Shown here: positions 35,581-44,309 of the stretch, in pieces
Layout of the letters: each line of letters opens with the position of its first letter
Position numbering within the stretch: the stretch's first letter is position 1
Notes under the pieces: generated by a model
Database searches by the model: none
What the model was told of the DNA's origin: nothing
The model's input: the letters and a program-made list of their open reading frames with translations, nothing else
Assembly (NCBI RefSeq): GCF_034190915.1
Contig: NW_026947544.1
Span: forward strand, 496,001-560,000
Length of the DNA: 64,000 bases
Reading direction: 5' to 3'
DNA from: Cavia porcellus
Taxonomy: Eukaryota; Chordata; Mammalia; Rodentia; Caviidae
Translations under genes and position numbers: made by a program

Positions 35581-35586
35581 ATTCAG
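35581..35586 (+). repeat. Provirus target-site duplication, left copy
   Basis: ATTCAG lies immediately before the LTR and is identical to 41715-41720. Six bases is the duplication length typical of class II (betaretrovirus-type) integrases. Confidence 0.95.
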
Positions 35587-36161
35587 TGTCGTGAGTGTCT
35601 TAGAGCACTCTGAACTCCGGGCAAGGTAAACACGCACACACGCCTGATCGGGACACGGGGGGTACAGTGCTCGGAAAAGAAAGACAGGAGAGACACCTTT
35701 ACTGTCTGCACCGCGTTACACTGCACTGCACTGCACGCACATTCTTTATTTTAGGATTCATATATAGTAAACCCGATCAGTTCACAGAGCCCAGATAATT
35801 AAGTAGTGAAAAGGCATTCTTTGTGGCAAGCTACAACGTGACAGACTACAATGTTTATTCTAAAGCTATCTAAGTGAAGTAAATAATCACAACCAGTTCT
35901 CATAACTTCTCTAGCCCAGGAAGAAATTCATTAGCTCAAGAATGTTGTTAATTTGTCTGCTGTTAGTGTCACAAAGGGTGGCCAGCCACTTCCTCAAGAC
36001 TTCTGCAAAACAAAGCCAGCTCACAGTATGGATTCCAGAGGGTGAGGGGCTCACTGAGAACAGGCATCCCTATTCTACCTCCTTCTCGCATACCAGGGCG
36101 GCTATTGTAAATTGCAGGTTAGAGGGGGTTGGGCCTACAAAGTGACACCTCATCCCCCACA
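35587..36161 (-). repeat. 3' LTR
   Basis: 575 bp, TG...CA ended. In the transcription sense it opens TGTGGGGGATGAGG and closes ACTCACGACA. It carries TATATA at 35761-35766 and AATAAA at 35745-35750 (both on the minus strand), 10 bp apart, which implies a very short R. It differs from the 5'LTR only at 35742 (T, against A at 41295) and 35892 (A, against G at 41445). Confidence 0.95.
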
Positions 36162-36175
36162 CTTCCTTCCTTTTT
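36162..36175 (-). promoter_or_regulatory. Polypurine tract
   Basis: On the minus strand AAAAAGGAAGGAAG directly abuts the 3'LTR start. It serves as primer site for plus-strand DNA synthesis. Confidence 0.88.
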
Positions 36176-36220
36176 ATTTTTTAACAACAATTTCCATAAG
36201 ATCAGGTTATTAATAGTATT

Positions 36221-38299
36221 TCATCTTATGCAGTAAAAATACACAAGAACTATGGCAATGAGAACTATAATTAAACTAAGTCCCATGCCACTAAAAGTGT
36301 GAGTTATGCTCTGCCAGATTCCTTTGGAATCTAATCCTTTCAAAGATTGAGCAAGCAATTGCGCGAATTGTGCTAGGGATTCATCATCATTTTGCTTTGC
36401 AAAATCCTTGTCAATTTGATTATGCAAAGATTCTATTTCCTCCTGGGCAGAGGTGTTTCCATTTAGATACATTCTAATCATTTCCCATTCATGTTCTGTT
36501 TGATTATAAGGTCGTTGGGTTATACAGAAAGTAGTTGAATTCCAATCACATTTTAAAAACACTTGATGCTGAAGAGCCAATATTTTTCTACCCATCCATT
36601 CAACTGTTTGTTTAAGGAGGTCTATTTGTTGTTGTAGTCTGGCGTTTATTTGCCACTGAGTTAACCAAAGTTCATGAGAATTTTCATGCCATAATTCTAC
36701 AACATGTTTTTCTTGCAAAGAGGTTTGTAAAGCTATTCCTGAGACTGCTGCTAGGGAGGCTACAGTTATCAGACTTAACAGTACAGCAACCACTATTCCA
36801 ATAAATCTTTTTGTACGTTTTAACAGATGTTTAAAAAATTCAGTAGTAACAGAAATTACCGGGTCTTGAGACCATGGTCGAGTTAAATTTACAGGCAACC
36901 AAATATGAGTTTTTTGTTGTAACAGCATAACTGTATAAGGCTTAGTGAAATTTAGTGTGCTATTTAAGCATGTAAACAATTGACAATTTAAACAAGTACA
37001 AGAAAAATGTGTAAAATTAAAAGTTCCCACTAAAAAGACATAAGGCAGAGGTGCACAAACAGTAATATTATACATTTTAAACCTAGTAAAATTATAAGTA
37101 GTAGATACAGATCGACTAGTCCCTGAATAGGAAACATTGTACAAGGTTACAGGTTGCATAGCAGCTGGAATCTTCCAAATATGATTTTGAAGGTGATGAG
37201 GGTATTCTTCGGCTGCAACAGCAGGGTTAGCGATTCCACCATCTCCCCACCACAAAAGAGCCGTCTTCTGATGAAATATAGGAGCTCCGTCAGTTATTTT
37301 CTTTGGATCTGGAAGACTATACACAACAGAGAGATTACATCTTGTCTCATTCCATTCAGCACATCCATTAACGAATTTTCCAAATGGTCCCCAAATAATA
37401 TACCCATCAATATTTTTAGCAAATTTTCCCATACATAGTTGCCAAATTATGGGATAATAAGAAATATTTTTATAAGTGAATTCAGGGCATACAGGAAATG
37501 TATTTGTATCAGGTGCTGTTAAATTTCTCCAGGTAACATTAAAGGTTTGAGCAGCCAAGGCTTGAAGCCTTGTTCTTTTGTTGCCTGCTTTTATTCCATG
37601 TTGAATCCAATACTGCCATCCCAGAGGGATGCAAGGCGGTTCCCCAATGCAAATAGGCCTTTGATTACCATAATAAGTAAAATTGAATAATGTCCCATCA
37701 TCTTGATTGTGGGGGGTTAAATCAGCCCACGGTGCTGACAAAATTTCTCTAGGTGTGGTATAAAGTAAAATATCACTAGTTCCCCATTTTACAGGTTCTA
37801 ATAAAGGGGGATTAGGAATATATGCCCAGTACGAATGTGGAGGTACCTCAGTCCCCGACGCAACAGTGAGCAAGGCACATAAAGCTAAAAACAAGTTTTC
37901 AGGGTTTAAAGGCTTTCCTGCTTGAAGGACAAGCCGTTGCCCTTCTATGGTCAATTTCTTTAATTGTCCCCATGTAGGGAGGGGATTTAAATTTGGTCGC
38001 TGTGAGCGGCGGGATTTTCTTAGCTGTAATCTGGCCATGGCTGCGATAGGAACAAGCTCAGCATCTTCAGCCTCTAGCTGGTTTCGCGCTCGCTTCTGAA
38101 GGCACGGTTCCGGTTCCTTGGGGAGTTGTCTCCGGGGCTGGCGAACAGGGTCTGGAAGCGCGGATCCTGATCCATCGTCCAGGGACCCACTGCTGAATTC
38201 CATTTTCTGTGGAGATATAACCAAAACCTTTCCCCTTATAGAGCAGTGTGCCCTTCTCCCATTCAGCCTCTGGGGCTGTTTTAGTCCAAATAGGTTCAT
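36221..38299 (-). CDS. env: Endogenous retroviral envelope, uninterrupted 692-codon frame
   Basis: A betaretrovirus-like SU-TM precursor. A long N-terminal leader (1 to about 149) has basic clusters at 68-72 and 94-101 and a hydrophobic signal core at about 136-148. SU runs to a furin-type site R-T-K-R at 495-498 and carries most of about 16 N-glycosylation sequons. The TM subunit starts with a fusion-peptide-like stretch (499-524) and heptad-rich helices (about 530-582). A C-X7-C loop is at 584-592 (CDWNSTTFC), the anchor at about 671-690, and there is almost no cytoplasmic tail. In-frame ATGs at codons 33 and 88 have stronger Kozak contexts than codon 1, so the true start is open. The first 233 bp overlap pol in another frame. 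Expression would need the spliced mRNA. No stop or shift is visible. Confidence 0.92.
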   Translation of the reverse strand: MNLFGLKQPQRLNGRRAHCSIRGKVLVISPQKMEFSSGSLDDGSGSALPDPVRQPRRQLPKEPEPCLQKRARNQLEAEDAELVPIAAMARLQLRKSRRSQRPNLNPLPTWGQLKKLTIEGQRLVLQAGKPLNPENLFLALCALLTVASGTEVPPHSYWAYIPNPPLLEPVKWGTSDILLYTTPREILSAPWADLTPHNQDDGTLFNFTYYGNQRPICIGEPPCIPLGWQYWIQHGIKAGNKRTRLQALAAQTFNVTWRNLTAPDTNTFPVCPEFTYKNISYYPIIWQLCMGKFAKNIDGYIIWGPFGKFVNGCAEWNETRCNLSVVYSLPDPKKITDGAPIFHQKTALLWWGDGGIANPAVAAEEYPHHLQNHIWKIPAAMQPVTLYNVSYSGTSRSVSTTYNFTRFKMYNITVCAPLPYVFLVGTFNFTHFSCTCLNCQLFTCLNSTLNFTKPYTVMLLQQKTHIWLPVNLTRPWSQDPVISVTTEFFKHLLKRTKRFIGIVVAVLLSLITVASLAAVSGIALQTSLQEKHVVELWHENSHELWLTQWQINARLQQQIDLLKQTVEWMGRKILALQHQVFLKCDWNSTTFCITQRPYNQTEHEWEMIRMYLNGNTSAQEEIESLHNQIDKDFAKQNDDESLAQFAQLLAQSLKGLDSKGIWQSITHTFSGMGLSLIIVLIAIVLVYFYCIR

Positions 38300-39779
38300 T
38301 AATCACATAAGGCTGTTGTTGCTGTTCGAAATGTCTTTCAGCTCTTGTTAATATTTCACCTTGTGGTAAATTGAGAAAATTTAAAATAAACAATGCTTGA
38401 TGCAGTAATGTTTTTGGACTGTTTTGCAATTTAAACAGTATTGGTATCTGAATATCCTCCTGACTCCTCCTTTTTAATTTTTTAATTTGCAACTTAAGAG
38501 TGCCATGTGCTCTTTCAACAATAGCTTGACCCTGGGGGTTATATTCAATCCCTGTAATATGAATAATATTATGGAGATCACAAAATTGTTTAAATGTTCT
38601 GCTAGTATAAGCAGGTCCATTATCTGTTTTGATTTTAGAAGGAATTCCCATAACTGCAAAAGTCTCCAATAAATGTACAATAACATTTTTAGTGGATTCT
38701 CCCTGTTGAGCAGTAGCCCATAGAAATGAAGAATATGTATCAATAACTACATGTACATAAGAAAGCCGACCAAAAGAAGGTACATGTGTAATATCCATTT
38801 GCCATAACTCATTAGGTTGAGTTCCTCGAGGGTTGACACCTGTGGGAATAATTCTTAAATGTAATGGTCTACAAATAGGGCAGGCTTTTACAATTTGTTT
38901 AGCTTTTGTAAAAGGTATCTTATATTTAAGATGCAAATGTCCTGCATTCGCATGATTAAATTGATGTTCTTCAACGGGTGTAGTGAACATAACTAAGGAA
39001 TCCACTGCATTGTTACCTGATACTAATGGTCCGGGTAACTGAGAATGAGAACGTAAATGAGTAATAAAATAAGAATGATTTCTTTTTTGAACATGTATTT
39101 GTAAATTTTGAAATAAAGACAATAAAGCAGGCTTATTAGAATATAACACAGCTGAATAGATATTTGTCACTACTCCAACAGAATAGGCCGAATCGGCTAT
39201 AATATTAATAGGTTGGTTATGAAAATCTAAAAACACTTGCAATATAGCAAAAAGTTCATTTTGTTGTACAGAGTTAAAATTTGTCTGACGTACCCAGTAA
39301 GATTTTTGAGTCCAATATGCAGCTTTATTTTTAGATCCATCTGTAAATATAGTCAAAGCTTGTGGAATTGGCTGTACAGCTAATAAGGTATTAACCACAA
39401 ATTGTTGACGTCTAAAAAAATCCCATAATTTACTTTTAGGAAAATGATATGAAAAAGTTCCCATGAAATCTGCTAAAGCAATTTGTAAGGTTTCAGTAAT
39501 TGACAACAAATATTCCCATTGTTCCTTAGTTAAAGGGATAACTATATTGTTTATATCTTCTCCTATCAAAGTTATAGAACGAGCTCTACCATTCATAATT
39601 AAAGCTGCAACCATGTCAATATAAGGCATAACATTTTTAGATTGCTTAGTTTTAGTGAATACCCATTCTACTGGCATAGCATTTTGACCTAAAACTGCAG
39701 AGGGATATTGAAAAGTATTAATAATATATAAAGTTAGAGGCAATTTAGGATCAATCCTAATTAAAAATGCATCCTTAAT
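38067..39779 (-). CDS. pol: pol 3' part: RNase H and integrase
   Basis: Open from just after an in-frame TGA (39780-39782); the first ATG is at 39743 (558 codons). Numbering from that ATG: an RT connection region occupies about 1-125. RNase H has D135 (TDGSK), E163, D184 (ADSAY) and D248. The integrase zinc domain is H260-X3-H264-X23-C288-X2-C291. The catalytic triad is D317 (WQMD), D374 (KTDNG) and E410 (NPQGQAIVE), with DD35E spacing. A proline-rich tail overlaps env. All catalytic residues I can check are present, but the natural start (Gag-Pro-Pol frameshifting) is lost, so an active enzyme is unlikely from this copy. Confidence 0.9.
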   Translation of the reverse strand: MKDAFLIRIDPKLPLTLYIINTFQYPSAVLGQNAMPVEWVFTKTKQSKNVMPYIDMVAALIMNGRARSITLIGEDINNIVIPLTKEQWEYLLSITETLQIALADFMGTFSYHFPKSKLWDFFRRQQFVVNTLLAVQPIPQALTIFTDGSKNKAAYWTQKSYWVRQTNFNSVQQNELFAILQVFLDFHNQPINIIADSAYSVGVVTNIYSAVLYSNKPALLSLFQNLQIHVQKRNHSYFITHLRSHSQLPGPLVSGNNAVDSLVMFTTPVEEHQFNHANAGHLHLKYKIPFTKAKQIVKACPICRPLHLRIIPTGVNPRGTQPNELWQMDITHVPSFGRLSYVHVVIDTYSSFLWATAQQGESTKNVIVHLLETFAVMGIPSKIKTDNGPAYTSRTFKQFCDLHNIIHITGIEYNPQGQAIVERAHGTLKLQIKKLKRRSQEDIQIPILFKLQNSPKTLLHQALFILNFLNLPQGEILTRAERHFEQQQQPYVINEPIWTKTAPEAEWEKGTLLYKGKGFGYISTENGIQQWVPGRWIRIRASRPCSPAPETTPQGTGTVPSEASAKPARG

Positions 39780-40139
39780 TCATTGTTCTACAAACTGTAA
39801 TTCTTGCTCTGCTTTTGCTGTTAAAGAACGAGGGCTGGATGGATCTGAAGAGCCCTGTAGAGTAGCAAACAAATGTTGTAATGCATGGGTAGGGATACCT
39901 AGTGTGGGACAAAGCCAATTAATATCCCCTAATAATTTTTGAAAATCATTTAAAGTGGATAACTTATCTCTCCTAATAGACATTTTTTGTGGAATCACCT
40001 TTTGTCTAGTAAGAATATATCCCAAATAATGACTAACTTCTTCCTTTTGAATTTTATCCTGTGCTATTACAAGTCCAAACGGAGAAAAATATTGAGGTAA
40101 AGTTTTTAAAATATCTTTTAAAACATTTCTATCACTATA
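39780..40139 (-). pseudogene. pol: RT remnant between two in-frame TGA codons
   Basis: 119 sense codons follow the gag-terminating TGA in the same frame and end at the TGA at 39780-39782. The translation is the end of the RT palm and the thumb: LPQYFSPFGLVIAQDKIQ, then HYLGYILTRQKV and DFQKLLGDINWLCPTLGI. The RT fingers and the palm with its catalytic aspartates lie in the deleted part. Gag, this piece and the RNase H-integrase frame are collinear in one frame, broken only by the two stops. Confidence 0.88.
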
Positions 40140-41072
40140 TCAGCATTTTTGTCTTGCCTTTTTCGCACAACCTTCCATAAACCACATGTGCCACTGTAAA
40201 TATTCTGGCTCTTTTAAAAGAATTTTGGCCAAGGCTTTCCAATCATAAGGAGCAAGATTACCATACTGATCTGCTACCGATGTTATTAATTCTCTAGTGT
40301 AATGAGCCTGAGGGCCATAAAGGGTTACAGCCTTTTTTAATTTTGCTAAATCATCCATATTAAATGCTTCCCATCTAGGGGGAACTGCCTCTCCATCTAT
40401 TGGCTGTGGCCTGATTACAGGGAAAGCAAAGGCAGGCTTTTCCTCATCAGAATCCCCTAATTTTGGTAGATCAGCCAAAGCTAGCTTGGCTTTACTCCAA
40501 TTAGGGTTAGATGGAGGAGGTGCAGAGGGAACTACAGGCGGGTTCTGCTTAACGGAGAGTTGTTTCACCTCTTGTGTTAAATGCTGTATAGCCTGTAAAA
40601 TTGGGCGATTGTCATAATTTGATATTGCTGCGGCAGCTAAAGCTGAGTCGGCTGTAGTGGATTTTACTTTTAGTTTGGACGCCTTTTCACTACTTAAAGC
40701 GATAGCGTCATTTTGAACTACATTTTGCTCCTCCTCTGTGAGGGGCAATTCCTGAATAACTGGCTTAATTTCTAGTTGAAGATTTTCTACAATATGTTCA
40801 TCTTCCATAGCTTTTAATAAAGAGTACACAACCAACCAAATAGCCCAAAAACGTAAAGGAATCTTCTCCTCCTGTTGCATAGCCCTTTCTATACTAACCC
40901 TTGCCTTCCTCCATACTTCTACATCCAAAGTTCCTTCATCTGGAAACCAAGGATTATATTCTTTAATTGTATCAATACACATATCCAAGTCAGCTGACCT
41001 GAGCGATATGCCATATATAGATAATAAATGTTTAAGAATTTTTAAGAAAGGAGAGGAAGCAGATTGTCCCAT
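40140..41072 (-). CDS. gag: Truncated Gag (matrix, linker, start of capsid)
   Basis: 310 codons against the roughly 500-650 usual for betaretroviral Gag. It starts MGQSAS (glycine-2 myristoylation context), with matrix over about 1-110 including a PWFP motif at 41-44. A linker follows with a PSAP late-domain motif at 182-185 (ESCRT/TSG101 recruitment type), a proline-rich stretch, and the N-terminus of capsid from about 217 (FPVIRPQPI). The capsid breaks off near residue 308, so most of capsid, the major homology region and the nucleocapsid zinc knuckles are absent. The ATG is 67 bp from the LTR and 19 bp beyond the splice donor. Confidence 0.9.
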   Translation of the reverse strand: MGQSASSPFLKILKHLLSIYGISLRSADLDMCIDTIKEYNPWFPDEGTLDVEVWRKARVSIERAMQQEEKIPLRFWAIWLVVYSLLKAMEDEHIVENLQLEIKPVIQELPLTEEEQNVVQNDAIALSSEKASKLKVKSTTADSALAAAAISNYDNRPILQAIQHLTQEVKQLSVKQNPPVVPSAPPPSNPNWSKAKLALADLPKLGDSDEEKPAFAFPVIRPQPIDGEAVPPRWEAFNMDDLAKLKKAVTLYGPQAHYTRELITSVADQYGNLAPYDWKALAKILLKEPEYLQWHMWFMEGCAKKARQKC

Positions 41073-41090
41073 TTCCCCGTAATAAAATTA

Positions 41091-41100
41091 TACTTACCTT
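41091..41100 (-). promoter_or_regulatory. Major splice donor
   Basis: The minus strand reads AAGGTAAGTA, a near-perfect 5' splice site (AAG|GTAAGTA), between the primer site and the gag ATG. This is where retroviruses place the donor for the spliced env mRNA. Confidence 0.82.
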
Positions 41101-41117
41101 CCTAAGCGACCTTCGGA

Positions 41118-41137
41118 GTCCCTGAATTCGGGCGCCA
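41118..41137 (-). promoter_or_regulatory. Primer binding site, tRNA-Lys3-like with 2-nt insertion
   Basis: Two bases after the 5'LTR the minus strand reads TGGCGCCCGAA, then TT, then CAGGGAC. Without the TT it is the 18-nt complement of the tRNA-Lys3 3' end, the primer of MMTV and lentiviruses. Confidence 0.88.
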
Positions 41138-41139
41138 CT

Positions 41140-41714
41140 TGTCGTGAGTGTCTTAGAGCACTCTGAACTCCGGGCAAGGTAAACACGCACACACGCCTGA
41201 TCGGGACACGGGGGGTACAGTGCTCGGAAAAGAAAGACAGGAGAGACACCTTTACTGTCTGCACCGCGTTACACTGCACTGCACTGCACGCACAATCTTT
41301 ATTTTAGGATTCATATATAGTAAACCCGATCAGTTCACAGAGCCCAGATAATTAAGTAGTGAAAAGGCATTCTTTGTGGCAAGCTACAACGTGACAGACT
41401 ACAATGTTTATTCTAAAGCTATCTAAGTGAAGTAAATAATCACAGCCAGTTCTCATAACTTCTCTAGCCCAGGAAGAAATTCATTAGCTCAAGAATGTTG
41501 TTAATTTGTCTGCTGTTAGTGTCACAAAGGGTGGCCAGCCACTTCCTCAAGACTTCTGCAAAACAAAGCCAGCTCACAGTATGGATTCCAGAGGGTGAGG
41601 GGCTCACTGAGAACAGGCATCCCTATTCTACCTCCTTCTCGCATACCAGGGCGGCTATTGTAAATTGCAGGTTAGAGGGGGTTGGGCCTACAAAGTGACA
41701 CCTCATCCCCCACA
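41140..41714 (-). promoter_or_regulatory. 5' LTR (promoter)
   Basis: 575 bp, the same length as the 3'LTR, with two substitutions. The TATA-like TATATA is at 41314-41319 and AATAAA at 41298-41303 on the minus strand. Transcription is expected to start about 25-30 bp downstream of TATA (near 41285-41290, inferred) and run toward gag. The polyadenylation signal lies upstream of that start, so it would be used only in the 3'LTR. Confidence 0.93.
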
Positions 41715-41720
41715 ATTCAG
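41715..41720 (+). repeat. Provirus target-site duplication, right copy
   Basis: ATTCAG, identical to the left copy at 35581-35586. Confidence 0.95.
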
Positions 41721-42131
41721 CACCAAAATATCCATAGATTTTTATTTTGGCTCACAGTTTATAGAGCTTTCAGCCCATGGTTAAGCCTGAGCAGCATGGT
41801 ATCGAGACATACCATGACAACAAACAGCTCATGGTGTGGTAGCACAATACAGTGGAAAGAGGAAGGAGGGGGATATTGCTTTTCATTTCACAGCCCCAGT
41901 GATCTATATCCTTCAACAAGGCTTCTCCTCCCATGCATCACCTTCTTCTGTAAAGACGACAGTGCACTAACTCACTGATGAGCACACACACCCACAGTTC
42001 AGTCATCCCCTAAATCTCACATATGGTAACATGGAGTAGTGAGGGGTTTCCCTTAATATAAATCATAACATAAGACAACAGCTGAAATACCCAATGTGTA
42101 TACTGAAACCAGTCCAAAACAAACAAAAAAA

Positions 42132-42179
<48 letters not shown>

Positions 42180-42404
42180 ACCAAAAACAAAGGATGATTG
42201 TTTGGCAAAGATGGAAAAAGGTTTTGATTTCTTAGTAAAGTAACAGCTTAAAGTTAGAAAATGCTACTAGGAATTACCCTGAATATATCAATATATAAAC
42301 AGCAAAGTTGAATTACAGATCTCAACAAGGATTGTCACCAAGGTCTTGGTTAGAACCTAAAAGTTACTAGAGGCCAGTATAGGCAATTAAGGCTTTGTTT
42401 GCTC
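41721..42404. other. Unassigned right flank, with (AAAG)n
   Basis: This is the continuation of the sequence split by the provirus. The part 41721-42060 (TTTTGGCTCACAGTTTATAG...) looks like a dispersed repeat, unidentified. The (AAAG)n tract is listed separately. No gene is seen. Confidence 0.4.
42124..42180 (+). repeat. (AAAG)n microsatellite
   Basis: About 12 GAAA units following an A run. Confidence 0.95.
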
Positions 42405-42537
42405 TTTTTTATTTTATTTATTTTATTTATACAGAAAAACAAAAGTAAACAAAGCAAAGACAGTGAAAGGCTAGAAGTAATACAGAATTTCAAGAGAAAA
42501 AAATCAGTAAGAATTCACCAGTTAATAGATCACACAT
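42405..42537 (-). mobile_element. L1 3' end fragment, antisense
   Basis: A T-rich antisense tail (TTTTATTTATTTTATTTAT) is followed by GTGAAAGGCTAGAAGTAATACAG and CACCAGTTAATAGATCACA, which match the antisense 3' ends at 28868 and 29843. Only about 130 bp remain. Confidence 0.75.
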
Positions 42538-42609
42538 AGTACCAGGGATCAAACTCACAACCACCTGCTTAGGCAGGTGCTTATGCCACTGAGCTAAATC
42601 TCCAGCCCC
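42538..42609 (-). mobile_element. ID-type SINE, antisense
   Basis: The plus strand reads GTACCAGGGATCAAACTCAC ... CACTGAGCTAAATCTCCAGC, the antisense ID body, with a short loss in the anticodon-arm region. The A-rich tail is missing or merged with the L1 piece. Confidence 0.88.
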
Positions 42610-44309
42610 TGCAATTAAAGCTTTGAATGGGATGAACTGCAAATAGGAGTAGTGAAAATGTGCTCCAGTAAACACAAATGCTTTGAAGTTGTGTAAAGAC
42701 TATGTGCAGAGAATAAATTCATGAATATCATCAACCATAATGTATGTCTTGTATTATTTTTCAAATTTTAACATAATGCTACTTCTCTAAGGAAAATAAA
42801 TAAATTAAATACTACTCAATAAATAAAAGATCCCACTAAACTGAACACAAAGATGAGCAATTAAAGATAAAAGCTAGTTTTAATGCTTTGATTTAAAGCA
42901 CAAAGTACAAATATTGGTACCGGCTTTTAAAACTTTAATAAATGCTAACAGTTTTCCTATATATAACAATGCCATATAGTGACTTTTATTCAAATTGCAT
43001 TCAAGATATTATAAATGTGGACCAGCCTAGGTGTCAAATATGTGAAAGTAATGTAGCACACTTAAGCCAAATCAAAGCACTGTAAAACCTCTAGAGCTAA
43101 GGAAGAATGTGCTACATTAGAGCAGGTATATAGTGTGTATTCATATTTTGTGATTTTATTTCCTTCACACCATCCTACACAAAGGCTCCTCACTGATTTG
43201 CTACATTGGCTTCAGAAACTATAAAATGTTTTCTGTCTCTGAGCTCTGCTTTTGTTCTTGGCTTTTGTTATCACTTTTTATTAAGAAGAGTTTGTTTACT
43301 TGGGAAAGGATAGTAAATTTTCCTATGGTGTGGGCAATAAGTGACACATTAAATGACTAGTATGGTAATAGTCTGTCATTGAAATAAAATGAAATCTTAG
43401 TACTCTTAAAACATATTTTTTCCATTTAGGTAATAGAGGAAAAAAATGTTATACCCCACAGCAATTAGGAAAGGTGCTGGAATAGAGGTATATATAAATG
43501 ATGTGTATTTGCATTTGATTTTTTTATTTATCCATATTTTACACACAGATGTAATACCTAAATATTGCATGTGGGTTGTAATACCTAAATGTTACATGTA
43601 TCCTCTTTTTTCAGGCCCTACACTCTTCTACATTTGCTCTTGTGCTTCCAAATATAATAATAGTAATAAGTAGAAATAATAACAATAGTAGTAGTAGTAA
43701 TACATACATCTCAGAGTTTCCCAAGTTCTTATTCATTACTGGTTTTTACTTTTATGTTGCATATTCATAAAGAAAATTCATGTGATATATGCAATGTTAT
43801 ATGGTTATATTTAATTCATTTTGCCAGTAAGTTGAAAATCTGCATCACATTACTAAGGATGACTTGAAGTCATTCCCTTTAACACATAACTGCTTCTGTT
43901 ATAATGTGGAATAATTTTTGGGGTGTGCAGTATAAATGCATAATTACTGGGAATCTATACCCTAGCTATTATAAATTGTGCTGCTATAAGCAATAGCACA
44001 TAGATGAGAGAATATGATGACTTCCACTTCTTGGGTGGTGTCCAGCACAGGTATGGCATATTGAAATAAATTCAAAAAATAATCTACCATAGTCTCAAGC
44101 TTCATGGATCCTAGTCTGTTCAAACTGGAAATCTACAGCAAGCAACACCAACCAGGAACACACACAAATACATGGAGATTACATAATATATTTTAATGTC
44201 ATTTTTACTTAAAAATGGAAAAAATAAAAACAAGGATGCAGAATTTCAAAATCAAATAAAAGGAGGTTAACATTGATTTGTATATTGCAAATTGTATATT
44301 GCAAAGTAA
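42610..44309. other. Mostly unassigned; weak old L1 similarity near 43880-44230
   Basis: Most of this stretch is featureless AT-rich DNA. The part 43900-44040 resembles an antisense L1 ORF2 end (GGGAATCTATACCCTAGCTA, AATTGTGCTGCTATAAGCAA), and 44140-44230 has a CACAAATACATGGAGATTAC phrase found in ORF2. Confidence in these scraps is low. No gene is recognised. Confidence 0.35.

Larger units (their letters stand above)
35587..41714 (-). mobile_element. Class II (betaretrovirus-like) endogenous provirus, internally deleted
   Basis: The 6,128-bp provirus reads right to left: 5'LTR, PBS, splice donor, truncated gag, partial pol, env, polypurine tract, 3'LTR. Class II assignment rests on the Gag N-terminus (myristoyl MGQ, then a PWFP motif), the Lys3-type primer site, the 6-bp target duplication, the overlap of env with the end of pol, and an envelope of the HML/MMTV type. 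The internal region is about 4.98 kb, short for the group, because the rest of gag, protease and the first part of RT are absent. LTR identity of 573/575 indicates a recent insertion. Confidence 0.95.

Noticed and set aside
35942..36145. 67-codon plus-strand frame, repeated identically at 41495-41698
   Set aside because: It lies antisense within the two LTRs and is identical only because the LTRs are. MMTV superantigen is encoded in the sense direction of the LTR, so this is not its counterpart.
36221..38299. Env as a long-established captured syncytin
   Set aside because: LTR identity points to a recent insertion, and nothing in the sequence shows conservation or placental expression. I only report an intact frame.
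41094..41279. 61-codon minus-strand frame across U5 and the leader
   Set aside because: It spans the PBS and U5, has no recognisable content, and ends before gag. It is a chance frame.
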